Assembly (NCBI GenBank): GCA_934646865.1
Contig: CAKUEU010000015.1
Coordinates: 1-31,626 of the forward strand
Length of the DNA: 31,626 nucleotides
Source: an uncultured Collinsella sp.
Lineage (GTDB): Bacteria; Actinomycetota; Coriobacteriia; Coriobacteriales; Coriobacteriaceae
Reading direction: 5' to 3'
In this document: positions 1 through 6,824 of the stretch, one piece after another
Position numbering within the stretch: position 1 is the first letter of the stretch
Layout: every line of letters starts with the position of its first letter
The notes under the pieces: generated by a model
What the model was told of the DNA's origin: nothing
The model's database searches: none
Seen by the model: only the letters and a program-made list of their open reading frames with translations
Made by a program: the position numbers and the translations under genes

Positions 1-326
1 CCTTTGTTGATTTGGATGTTGTTGGTGGGATCTAGGTTGATGAGGATGACTTTGAGTTCGCCTCGGTAGTGGGCGTCAATGAGGCCTGGGGTATTGACTA
101 TAGACAGGCCTTGTTTGATGGCCAGGCCGCTGCGGGGCTGGACGAAGCCGGCGTAGCCGTCGGGCAGAGCGATGGCCAGGCCCGTGGAGACCAGACGGCG
201 CTCAAAGGGCTTCAGAACGCAGTCCTCGTTAGAACGTAGGTCCAGACCGGCGTCTGTGGGGTGAGCGTATTTGGGAAGCTCAACCGAGGGGTCGAGACGT
301 TTAATGTTGACGGTAATGTTGGACAT
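1..326 (-). CDS. dut: dUTP diphosphatase, 3' end outside window
   Basis: Hydrolyses dUTP to dUMP and pyrophosphate, keeping uracil out of DNA and feeding dTMP synthesis. The window holds the first 108 codons of a protein usually near 145-150 residues; the C-terminal motifs IV and V lie outside. Visible trimeric dUTPase motifs are motif I (TDAGLDL, about residues 24-30), motif II (PRSGLA, about 67-72) and motif III ([11 protein letters not shown], about 82-92), followed by an INLDP segment typical of actinobacterial enzymes. The ATG at 326 is preceded by AAGGTGA, whose TGA is the stop codon of nrdR, so the two genes are probably translationally coupled. It is last in a LysM-nrdR-dut run. The family call is firm; only the missing end is uncertain. 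Confidence 0.95.
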   Translation of the reverse strand, partial: MSNITVNIKRLDPSVELPKYAHPTDAGLDLRSNEDCVLKPFERRLVSTGLAIALPDGYAGFVQPRSGLAIKQGLSIVNTPGLIDAHYRGELKVILINLDPTNNIQINK

Positions 327-330
327 GAAA

Positions 331-774
331 TCACCTTAGCTTGTCGAGCTCTTGCAGAAACTCATCGACGTCTTTGAAATCGCGGTAGACCGAGGCAAAG
401 CGAATATAGGCCACCTTATCGATCTTGGCCAAGCGCTTGAGCACCATGTCGCCCAGTTCATGGGATGTAACGGCCGTAAGCGTACGGGAACGAAGCTCAA
501 CTTCGATATCGTCGATAATCTCATTGAGCTTCTTGGTGTCAATATCGCGCTTGATTGTGGCGCGCATCAAACCAACGAGCAGCTTGTTGCGGTCGAATCG
601 CTGTTTTGTTCCATCCGACTTGATGACCTCGATGGGATCCTCGCAACGCTCAAATGTCGTAAAGCGATAATTGCACGAGCAACATTCACGACGGCGCTTA
701 ATGGTGTTATTCGATTCCTGCATACGGGAATCCACGACGCGGGTATGTGCCTTGCCGCATTTAGGACAGCGCAT
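331..774 (-). CDS. nrdR: NrdR, ATP-cone transcriptional repressor of ribonucleotide reductase genes
   Basis: NrdR senses ATP/dATP through its ATP-cone and represses ribonucleotide reductase genes by binding NrdR boxes. The 147-residue protein has the family's length and layout: an N-terminal zinc ribbon with Cys3, Cys6, Cys31 and Cys34, the RRRECxxC and RFTTFE signature after it, then the ATP-cone from about residue 46. The ATG at 774 follows a GGAGGA ribosome binding site. It lies 49 bases downstream of the LysM gene and 4 bases upstream of dut. A LysM gene, nrdR and divergent lexA also sit together in mycobacteria, so the neighbourhood is a known actinobacterial arrangement. I saw no NrdR box in this window, so its targets are elsewhere. 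Confidence 0.97.
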   Translation of the reverse strand: MRCPKCGKAHTRVVDSRMQESNNTIKRRRECCSCNYRFTTFERCEDPIEVIKSDGTKQRFDRNKLLVGLMRATIKRDIDTKKLNEIIDDIEVELRSRTLTAVTSHELGDMVLKRLAKIDKVAYIRFASVYRDFKDVDEFLQELDKLR

Positions 775-823
775 GGTACCTCCTCCAAATCGTTAACAAG
801 GGTACCATGCACCGGGCAAAATC

Positions 824-1276
824 TTACGAACGGGCAGGAACTTTAAGATCAACACCGGCATCGAGCGAACCATGATCAAGGTGATTGACGCTGCGGATCA
901 TATCGGAAGTCTCCTGCGTAGAGAGACCATCAATCGGATGCTCCTCGGCAAGAGACCACAGGGAATCGCCAGACTGGACGTGAATCGTCTCGTACGTGAC
1001 ATTGGCAACGGAATCGGCATACGCCGCATGGCGGGCACTAAAAACTGACGTTGAGATTACAAAGAACAACGTGAGCGCAACGGCAACGGCCACAATCGTC
1101 GAAGGCTTCAGGGCAACAGGAGCCGTAACCACAGATGAACGCTGGGAACGAACGGGCTTGACAGCCACAGACTGAATGGCGGAACGTCCGCCCTTGACGA
1201 CGGTAAAAGCGGGCGCAGCGGGCGTCTCGAGTTTAAGGGCGAGGTTGCCCTGGACCATTTTCGTTGCGTTCATCAT
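824..1276 (-). CDS. LysM-domain membrane protein, probable SOS-induced cell-division inhibitor (YneA/DivS/ChiZ position)
   Basis: A 150-residue protein with a basic cytoplasmic N-terminus, one membrane segment at about residues 60-80 and a C-terminal LysM domain at about 96-147 (HVQSGDSLWSLA, ending DLKVPA), so the peptidoglycan-binding part should face outward. It is divergent from lexA, and a LexA box lies exactly between its -35 (TTGACA) and -10 (GATAAT) elements. Bacillus YneA, Corynebacterium DivS and mycobacterial Rv2719c (ChiZ) occupy the same position and block division or act on the wall during SOS. The same role here is inferred from position, promoter and architecture; no hydrolase domain is visible. 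Two adjacent ATGs occur at 1276 and 1273. The second has the better spacing from AGGAG, so the true start may be 1273. Confidence 0.88.
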   Translation of the reverse strand: MMNATKMVQGNLALKLETPAAPAFTVVKGGRSAIQSVAVKPVRSQRSSVVTAPVALKPSTIVAVAVALTLFFVISTSVFSARHAAYADSVANVTYETIHVQSGDSLWSLAEEHPIDGLSTQETSDMIRSVNHLDHGSLDAGVDLKVPARS

Positions 1277-1343
1277 GTTCTCCTCTCGCTTGTTTTGACG
1301 AGAACTGTTTTATCAAGCCGCGCGGACAAAATTGTCTAGCGCG

Positions 1344-1357
1344 AGAACGAATGTTCG
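1344..1357. promoter_or_regulatory. LexA (SOS) box 1
   Basis: The sequence AGAACGAATGTTCG contains the perfect palindromic half-sites GAAC and GTTC separated by four bases, matching the Gram-positive LexA site. It is the box nearest the LysM gene. Its centre lies 28 bp from that of box 2. It falls just downstream of the LysM -10 element, so bound LexA would also cover the start point. Confidence 0.85.
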
Positions 1358-1363
1358 GTTATT

Positions 1364-1391
1364 ATTATCTTCGAACAGTTGTTCCTGTCAA
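1364..1391 (-). promoter_or_regulatory. Promoter of the LysM-nrdR-dut run
   Basis: On the minus strand, TTGACA (1386-1391) and GATAAT (1364-1369) are separated by 16 bp, a near-consensus housekeeping promoter. LexA box 2 fills the spacer. Because nrdR and dut follow closely, SOS induction may extend to them unless they have their own promoter. Confidence 0.75.
1372..1385. promoter_or_regulatory. LexA (SOS) box 2, between the LysM -35 and -10
   Basis: CGAACAGTTGTTCC has intact GAAC/GTTC half-sites with a four-base spacer. It occupies the promoter spacer of the LysM gene (-35 at 1386-1391, -10 at 1364-1369), so bound LexA would directly exclude RNA polymerase. The recA operator has the same geometry. 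Confidence 0.92.
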
Positions 1392-1399
1392 GCAAAAAT

Positions 1400-1413
1400 A
1401 GAACATTTGTTTG
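1400..1413. promoter_or_regulatory. LexA (SOS) box 3, degenerate, upstream of lexA
   Basis: AGAACATTTGTTTG has one perfect half-site (GAAC) and one with a single change (GTTT), still within the GTTY form of the Gram-positive consensus. It is centred exactly 28 bp from box 2 and about 30 bp before the lexA start, fitting a weaker site for lexA autoregulation. Confidence 0.65.
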
Positions 1414-1436
1414 GCATTGGCAGAGAGGATCCCCTG

Positions 1437-2081
1437 ATGGCTCGCAAAATTACCAAGCGTCAGCAGCAGATTTACGACTTCATCAAGGAATATCAACAGG
1501 AGAAGGGCTATCCGCCCAGCGTGCGCGAGATGGCCTCGGCCGTGGGTCTTTCCTCCCCTAGCACCGTTCACGCACATCTCTCTGCCTTGGAGGCTCGCGG
1601 CTTGCTTAAGCGCGACGCCACCAAGCCTCGCGCCCTAGAGCTCTTTGATGAGGATGGATCCTCCGTCTCGATCTCCAAGTCTGACGAGCCCACCGCGCCC
1701 CGCGGCACCGTATCGCTACCGCTCGTTGGTCGCGTGGCCGCCGGGATCCCCATCCTGGCCGAGCAGAACATCGAGGACACTTTTACCATCCCGACCGAAA
1801 TCGCCACAGATCAGGGCTCTTTCATCCTTGAGGTGCATGGGAACTCGATGATCAACGTAGGAATCTATAACGGCGACTACATTATCGTTCGAGAGCAAAA
1901 GAGCGCCATGAACGGCGAGATCGTCGTGGCCATGATCGATGGGTCCGCGACCGTCAAGACGTTCTACAAAGAGCAGGGCCGCGTGCGCCTACAGCCCGAA
2001 AACGACACCATGGAGCCTATCTATGCGACAAATCCTGTCATCCTGGGTAAGGTCGTCGGTTTAATGCGCCGGTTCTCGTAA
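1437..2081 (+). CDS. lexA: LexA, SOS response repressor
   Basis: LexA represses SOS genes and cleaves itself when stimulated by RecA filaments. The 214-residue product has an N-terminal winged helix-turn-helix (about residues 1-66, with PPSVREMA and HAHLSALEARG) and a C-terminal peptidase domain. The Ala102-Gly103 cleavage site lies in GRVAAGIP, the catalytic serine is Ser137 (HGNSM) and the catalytic lysine is Lys174 (ATVKTF). The ATG at 1437 was chosen because AGAGAGGA precedes it at 7 bases and the protein then begins like other LexAs; the open frame extends upstream to 1332 but crosses the LexA boxes. The stop overlaps the next ATG (TAATG), coupling lexA to the following membrane gene. 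Autoregulation through the three upstream boxes is expected. Confidence 0.97.
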   Translation: MARKITKRQQQIYDFIKEYQQEKGYPPSVREMASAVGLSSPSTVHAHLSALEARGLLKRDATKPRALELFDEDGSSVSISKSDEPTAPRGTVSLPLVGRVAAGIPILAEQNIEDTFTIPTEIATDQGSFILEVHGNSMINVGIYNGDYIIVREQKSAMNGEIVVAMIDGSATVKTFYKEQGRVRLQPENDTMEPIYATNPVILGKVVGLMRRFS

Positions 2082-2785
2082 TGCAAAAACGCATCACCAT
2101 CTTTGATACCATCCGCGGGTTTACGATGCTATCGATGGCAGGCTTTCACGCCTGCTACGATCTCGCATACCTGTACAGCTGGGACATGCCCTGGTTTACC
2201 CAGACCATCTTTCAAGATATCTGGCGCGCCAGCATCAGCTGGGTATTCTTGTTTATCGCGGGTTGGATGTGCACGCTCTCACGCAATAATGCCAAACGAG
2301 CTGCCAAATACGCTGTCGCAGCATTGGTCGTCTGGATCGCGACAACACTCGTATCGGTCGACGATTCGGTGAACTTTGGCATCATATATTGCATGGCAGC
2401 GTGCACCGCGGTGGTGGCCATCGCACGGCCGACGCTTCAGAACGTGTCCAGCACGTGGGGCATTGCGATATGCCTTGTTCTCTTTGCAGCGACATGGGGC
2501 ATCCCAAAATCGACCTATTCATTCCCCTATCTGGCGTGGTTGGGATTTCCAGGGCCCTGGTTTGTTTCGGGGGACTACTATCCGATCATTCCGTTTATAT
2601 TCATGTACCTAGCAGGATATTTCGCAGCGCGTACGGCTCAAAGATGTGAAAAACCAGTCCCAAACTGGGCTTATGCCAACCCCCTGCCGGCACTAGCCCA
2701 GCTCGGACGTCACGCACTCCCCTTTTATTTATTACACCAACCCATAATACTTGGTGTATTGGAACTCATTTACTCGGTGCGATAG
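2081..2785 (+). CDS. Multi-pass membrane acyltransferase-like protein (DUF1624 / heparan-alpha-glucosaminide N-acetyltransferase-like)
   Basis: A 234-residue hydrophobic protein with about six to seven predicted membrane segments. The N-terminus (RITIFDTIRGFTMLSMAGFH) and the C-terminal LPFYLLHQP segment resemble the DUF1624/HGSNAT-type and acyltransferase-3-like families, which move acetyl groups across a membrane onto sugars or envelope polymers. The substrate cannot be read from sequence. Its ATG shares one base with the lexA stop (TAATG), so it should be co-transcribed and coupled with lexA and therefore induced by DNA damage. Its last 16 bases overlap the end of convergent hflX, and no terminator is visible between them. 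The family is moderately sure; the link to SOS is inferred from the overlap. Confidence 0.8.
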   Translation: MQKRITIFDTIRGFTMLSMAGFHACYDLAYLYSWDMPWFTQTIFQDIWRASISWVFLFIAGWMCTLSRNNAKRAAKYAVAALVVWIATTLVSVDDSVNFGIIYCMAACTAVVAIARPTLQNVSSTWGIAICLVLFAATWGIPKSTYSFPYLAWLGFPGPWFVSGDYYPIIPFIFMYLAGYFAARTAQRCEKPVPNWAYANPLPALAQLGRHALPFYLLHQPIILGVLELIYSVR

Positions 2786-4059
2786 CGCTCAAGGCGCGGA
2801 GCGATTCGGGCCGGCAACTTAGCAACGATGCGAACGCCGTCCTCAAGGTATTCCTCGTGCAGAAGCGTTCCCTGTTCGTGCACGAGCGTGATCAAGGCGC
2901 CCTCTCGATACGGAATATCGGCAGACAGCAATACATCCGTTGCCGCCGCCTCGCGAGCGATGCGCTCGACCAAGTCATCAAGACCCTCGCCTGTATAAGC
3001 CGAGAACAGCACCGCCTCGGGATAACGCCGGCGAAAACTTAGGCGATCAACGCTATCGAGCAGGTCGATTTTATTGAACACGGTGAGCGTCAGGCGCTCA
3101 CCGGCACCGATCTCATCGAGCACGCGATCGACAGCCTCGAGCTGACGCTCATAGTCCTCATCGGAAGCATCCACGACCTTAAGGATCAAATCAGCGCCGA
3201 GCACCTCGGATAATGTGGACTTAAAGGCGTCGACAAGACCGTGCGGCAGCTTTTGGATAAAGCCGACCGTATCGGTAATGGTCATGCCACGACCGCCAGG
3301 TAAGCGATACGAGCGCGTCGTTGGATCGAGCGTGGCAAACAGCTTGTCCTGCGAAAGCACTGTAGAGCCCGTCAGCCGATTGAGTAACGTCGACTTACCG
3401 GCATTGGTATAGCCAGCCAGCGCAACGCGAAACGCCGGCGACTCGATACGACTCTTTGATTGAACATCGCGACGCTGTTCTACCTGTTTAAGCTCGCGAC
3501 GAAGCGCGGCGATCTTGTTGCGAATCAAGCGACGATCGACCTCGAGCTGGCTTTCGCCCTGGCCAAAGCGTGAACCGATACCGCCGCGCGTCTGTTCCTT
3601 GGCAAGATGGCTCCACATGCCACGCAGGCGTGGCAGAAGATACTGCAGTTGCGCCAACTGCACTTGCAGACGACCCTCACGCGTCTGAGCATGAAGGCCA
3701 AAGATATCAAGAATCAACGCGGTGCGATCGATAATCTTAACCGGTTCGCCCACTGCTTTCTCAAGATAAGACTGCTGCGAGGGCGTTAAATCGTCGTCGA
3801 AGATAACGACATCGGCATCCATGCGGTGCACAAGCCCGCAAAGTTCCTCAACCTTACCGGAGCCAATAAACGATTTTGGATACGGCTTTACCAGACGCTG
3901 CGACAAACGCGCCACGCACTGGGCGCCAGCCGTATGAGCCAAGCGCTCAAGCTCGTCGAGCGAACGATCGAGTGGCCAGGCGTTATCGCGCCACTCAACG
4001 CCGACAAGAATGGCACGCTCGGGCTCAGGCGCCGTGGGAACAAGGGGAAACCGAGCCAT
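2770..4059 (-). CDS. hflX: HflX, ribosome-associated GTPase
   Basis: HflX binds the 50S subunit and splits or rescues stalled 70S ribosomes, particularly under stress. The 429-residue protein shows the HflX N-terminal domain (residues 1-about 130), the connecting helical hairpin with GGIGSRFGQGE (about 159-169) that reaches the peptidyl-transferase centre, and a GTPase domain with G1 GYTNAGKS (216-223), the HflX hallmark LDPTTR (244-249), G3 DTVG (263-266) and G4 NKID (329-332). The ATG at 4059 shares one base with the miaA stop (TAATG). hflX next to miaA is a common bacterial arrangement. It is the last gene of the rny-hflX run and collides head-on with the end of the lexA-linked membrane gene. 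Confidence 0.97.
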   Translation of the reverse strand: MARFPLVPTAPEPERAILVGVEWRDNAWPLDRSLDELERLAHTAGAQCVARLSQRLVKPYPKSFIGSGKVEELCGLVHRMDADVVIFDDDLTPSQQSYLEKAVGEPVKIIDRTALILDIFGLHAQTREGRLQVQLAQLQYLLPRLRGMWSHLAKEQTRGGIGSRFGQGESQLEVDRRLIRNKIAALRRELKQVEQRRDVQSKSRIESPAFRVALAGYTNAGKSTLLNRLTGSTVLSQDKLFATLDPTTRSYRLPGGRGMTITDTVGFIQKLPHGLVDAFKSTLSEVLGADLILKVVDASDEDYERQLEAVDRVLDEIGAGERLTLTVFNKIDLLDSVDRLSFRRRYPEAVLFSAYTGEGLDDLVERIAREAAATDVLLSADIPYREGALITLVHEQGTLLHEEYLEDGVRIVAKLPARIAPRLERYRTE

Positions 4060-4997
4060 TAGGCCGCCTCGATACGGTGAAGGATATCCTCAACGACCTC
4101 ATCGATCGTAAACTCGTCCATATCGAACCACGCGATACGATCGTCACGCTTAAACCACGAAAGCTGTCGCTTGGCATAGCGACGCGAGCGCATCTTGATG
4201 AGTTCGCGAGCCTCATCCATGGAAATCACGCCGTTAAAGGCATCGATAATCTCTTTGTAGCCAATCGCCTGCATCGACGTCAGGGCATCTCCCAGCCCCT
4301 GATCCATAAGACCGCGGACCTCATCAACAAGACCCTGCTCAAACATCAGATCAACGCGTAGGTTAATGCGCTCGTAGAGCACCTCGCGATTACGCGTCAG
4401 ACCAAACCACAGAGCATGATAGCGCTCGCGCGGAACACTGAACTGTGACTTCTGCTGGGCATACGAAACGCCATCATCGTGCATCTCGAGTGCACGAATC
4501 ACACGGCGCACGTTATGGGGATGAATGACCGCAGCAGACTCAGGGTCGCGTTCGGCAAGCAGCGTATGCAGCGCCTCCTCACCAATACGCTCAGCGAGCT
4601 CCTGATAGCCCACACGGCGATCATCCTCAAGCTCTCCCGAGGGAAAGTCCATCTCGTCGAGAGCAGCCTTAAGATACAGACCCGTACCGCCACAAAATAC
4701 CGGCAGACGTCCCAGCCCAAGCAAGCGCTCAACATGAGCTCGAGCATCGGCCTGATACAGCGCTGCAGAATACGCCACACCCGGCTCTACGATGTCAACG
4801 AGGCGCAGCGGCGCCGTACACTCGTCGGGCGTCATCTTTGCCGTGCCAATGTCCATGCCTCGATAGATTTGCATCGCATCACACGACAGCACTTCGGACG
4901 AAAGACGAGCGGCCAGGCGGTCGGCAACATCGCTCTTGCCAACCGCCGTCGGTCCGACGATCGCTACAGCAGAAAGACTTGCACCGGGAGAAATCAT
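4059..4997 (-). CDS. miaA: MiaA, tRNA dimethylallyltransferase
   Basis: Transfers a dimethylallyl group to N6 of adenosine 37 in tRNAs reading UNN codons, making the i6A substrate of MiaB, which is encoded just upstream. The 312-residue protein has the P-loop GPTAVGKS (15-22), the conserved SCDAMQIYRGMDIGTAK segment with Asp40, and GGTGLYLKA. A start at 4997 was chosen because its ATG overlaps the miaB stop (TAATG) and the P-loop is then at the usual distance from the N-terminus. An upstream in-frame ATG at 5036 lies inside miaB and adds 13 unconserved residues. It sits between miaB and hflX, coupled to both by one-base overlaps. Confidence 0.96.
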   Translation of the reverse strand: MISPGASLSAVAIVGPTAVGKSDVADRLAARLSSEVLSCDAMQIYRGMDIGTAKMTPDECTAPLRLVDIVEPGVAYSAALYQADARAHVERLLGLGRLPVFCGGTGLYLKAALDEMDFPSGELEDDRRVGYQELAERIGEEALHTLLAERDPESAAVIHPHNVRRVIRALEMHDDGVSYAQQKSQFSVPRERYHALWFGLTRNREVLYERINLRVDLMFEQGLVDEVRGLMDQGLGDALTSMQAIGYKEIIDAFNGVISMDEARELIKMRSRRYAKRQLSWFKRDDRIAWFDMDEFTIDEVVEDILHRIEAA

Positions 4998-6367
4998 TAG
5001 CGAGGCTCGCCCACAACGGAGCCAGACAGATACCACGTCTTGGCGACATCCACATCGACGTCGACGATCTTGCCGATGAGCTGATCGATGCTATAGCCTG
5101 CAGGAATCGGCGCATGCACCGTCTGGTTCTTGGGACTCTTACCAAGAAGAACAGCATCATTCTTCTTGCTCGTACCCTCAATAAGTGCGGGCACCACAGT
5201 GTGAAGCTCGCCCTGGTTGTACTCATGCGCCGTGGTCTCGATAACCTTCACCAGACGGTTAAAGCGCTCAAGAATGACCTCGTGCGGCGTGGGGTCATCA
5301 ATCTCGGCAGCCGGGGTTCCGGCGCGCTTGGAATAGATGAAGGTGTAGGCCTGAGCATAACGAACCGTCTCGGCAAGCGAAAGCGTCTGCTCAAAATCTT
5401 CCTCGGTCTCACCGGGGAAGCCAACGATGATATCGGTGGAGAGCGCGATATCGGGCATACGGTTACGAATGCGATCCACCAAGCCCAGATAGTCCTCGCG
5501 CGTATAGCGACGATTCATCTCTTTGAGGATGCGCGTCGAGCCCGACTGAACGGCCAGATGCAGCTGCGGCATGACGGCAGGCGTCTCGGCCATGGCGTCA
5601 ATGGTCTCGGGCAGCAGGTCCTTGGGGTGCGAGGAGGTAAAGAAGATGCGCTCTACACCCGTATCACCCACGGCACGCAGCAGGTCGGCAAAGCGCGGTT
5701 TGCCAAACAGGTCGCGACCGTAGGAGTTGACGTTTTGACCCAGCAGCGTAATCTCGCGCACGCCCTGGCGCACCAAACCGGTCACCTCGTCAACGATTTC
5801 CTCGAAGGGGCGGCTCTTTTCGCGACCGCGAACATACGGCACGATGCAGTAAGTGCAGAAGTTATTGCAGCCCGTCATAATGGGCACCCAGGCGTGATAC
5901 TGCGTCTCGCGATGCCATGGCATGCTCATGGCATCCGTGTCCTCGTGTTCGTTGGTACGGATGTGGCGCTTGCCGTCCAAGAACGCCTCGGCGATAAGTT
6001 CCGCCACATGCGCAATGGAATGCGTGCCAAAGATGACGTTAACGTTATCGACGTTGGTAAGCAGACCCTCGCCGTCGCGCTGGGCGATACAGCCACCGAC
6101 GGCAACCACGCGTTTGCCAGAAGGCGAAGGCGGCAGGCTCTTGCAGGAATTGCACTGTCCGTACAGACGAGTATCGGCAGCCTCGCGCACACAACACGTC
6201 ATGAAGACGACGATGTCAGCATGCTCGGGATCAAGCGCCATCAGGCAGCCATACGAATCGAGCAGGCCGCTCACGCGCTCAGAGTCGTGCTGATTCATCT
6301 GGCAGCCAAAGGTGCGGATAAAGTAGGTTTTACCGGCAAGAATATCGCGTGCGGAACGCTGGTCCAT
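4997..6367 (-). CDS. miaB: MiaB, tRNA-2-methylthio-N6-dimethylallyladenosine synthase
   Basis: Radical-SAM methylthiotransferase that converts i6A37 to ms2i6A37 in tRNA, acting after MiaA. The 456-residue protein has the UPF0004 N-terminal domain with auxiliary-cluster cysteines at Cys22, Cys58 (or Cys59) and Cys93, the radical-SAM CxxxCxxC at Cys167, Cys171 and Cys174 (CNNFCTYC), and a C-terminal TRAM-like domain. FGCQMNQHDSE and YVRGRE are typical of MiaB rather than RimO or MtaB. The ATG at 6367 follows an AGGACT site. It is downstream of spoVS by 65 bases and overlaps miaA by one base. Confidence 0.96.
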   Translation of the reverse strand: MDQRSARDILAGKTYFIRTFGCQMNQHDSERVSGLLDSYGCLMALDPEHADIVVFMTCCVREAADTRLYGQCNSCKSLPPSPSGKRVVAVGGCIAQRDGEGLLTNVDNVNVIFGTHSIAHVAELIAEAFLDGKRHIRTNEHEDTDAMSMPWHRETQYHAWVPIMTGCNNFCTYCIVPYVRGREKSRPFEEIVDEVTGLVRQGVREITLLGQNVNSYGRDLFGKPRFADLLRAVGDTGVERIFFTSSHPKDLLPETIDAMAETPAVMPQLHLAVQSGSTRILKEMNRRYTREDYLGLVDRIRNRMPDIALSTDIIVGFPGETEEDFEQTLSLAETVRYAQAYTFIYSKRAGTPAAEIDDPTPHEVILERFNRLVKVIETTAHEYNQGELHTVVPALIEGTSKKNDAVLLGKSPKNQTVHAPIPAGYSIDQLIGKIVDVDVDVAKTWYLSGSVVGEPR

Positions 6368-6432
6368 ATGAATTAGTCCTAACGGGGTGGAATCGAGGGA
6401 TCACGAAAATGAACGGACGCAGGGCAATGCGT

Positions 6433-6750
6433 CTATGCCACAGGCTTGACGTCATCCATGACGACGCTATCCATAGCAGATCGATTAATCTGATGAACAT
6501 AAATCGAAAGACGGATAGCCGTGCGAGACTCTCCATTGATGAGGATGTCCGAAAACACCGGTGCGCAGGAAATATCAAAACCGGTCGGAATCAGAAAACC
6601 GCGCGCGATGGCAACGGCCTTGATGGCCTGGTTGACAGCACCGGCACCGACACACTGAATATTAACCGGCACGCCATCTTTGACCATGCCGGCAATAGCG
6701 CCGGCAACGGACGCGGGCGATGATTTGCTTGATACCTTCAGGCAATCCAT
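6433..6750 (-). CDS. spoVS: SpoVS-family protein (stage V sporulation protein S)
   Basis: A small Alba-like-fold protein found in many spore formers and also in non-sporulating bacteria. In Bacillus it is needed for spore coat and cortex maturation; its biochemical activity is not settled. The core LKVSSKSSPASVAGAIAG, GAGAVNQAIKAVAIARGF and RTAIRLSIY is highly conserved here. At 105 residues it is about 20 longer than the usual 86, through a C-terminal tail. The ATG at 6750 has AGGAG 7 bases upstream; the open frame continues to 6825 but the extra residues are not conserved. No other sporulation gene is present, so a nucleic-acid-related role tied to neighbouring rny and miaB is more likely than sporulation; this is inference. 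Confidence 0.93.
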   Translation of the reverse strand: MDCLKVSSKSSPASVAGAIAGMVKDGVPVNIQCVGAGAVNQAIKAVAIARGFLIPTGFDISCAPVFSDILINGESRTAIRLSIYVHQINRSAMDSVVMDDVKPVA

Positions 6751-6772
6751 GAAGAAACTCCTGCGTTTAAAA

Positions 6773-6796
6773 GTACGTTTTAACTGCAACAACTGT
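6773..6796 (-). promoter_or_regulatory. Upstream motif of spoVS shared with the rny promoter region
   Basis: On the minus strand the region reads ACAGTTGTTGC, then CAGTTAAAACGTAC. The same two blocks occur 2.85 kb away in the rny promoter with one base less between them. Here the block ends only about 11 bases before the spoVS ribosome binding site. It could be a promoter giving a very short leader, or a regulator site. Confidence 0.5.
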
Positions 6797-6800
6797 ATCG

Positions 6801-6818
6801 TACCGAGCGGACTCGGTA
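6801..6818. other. Small inverted repeat between the GHKL ATPase gene and spoVS
   Basis: TACCGAG and CTCGGTA flank four bases, a perfect 7-bp stem. No T-run follows on either strand, so it is probably not an intrinsic terminator. It lies immediately upstream of the rny/spoVS shared motif and could be an mRNA processing structure or an operator. Confidence 0.4.
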
Positions 6819-6824
6819 AAGGCA

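Noticed and set aside
1332..1436. Upstream in-frame extension of lexA
   Set aside because: It would translate through two complete LexA boxes and most of the control region, and the added residues are not LexA-like. ATG 1437 has a good ribosome binding site.
4998..5036. Longer start for miaA
   Set aside because: It lies inside miaB and adds 13 residues before a normal MiaA N-terminus; the TAATG overlap at 4997 is the better start.
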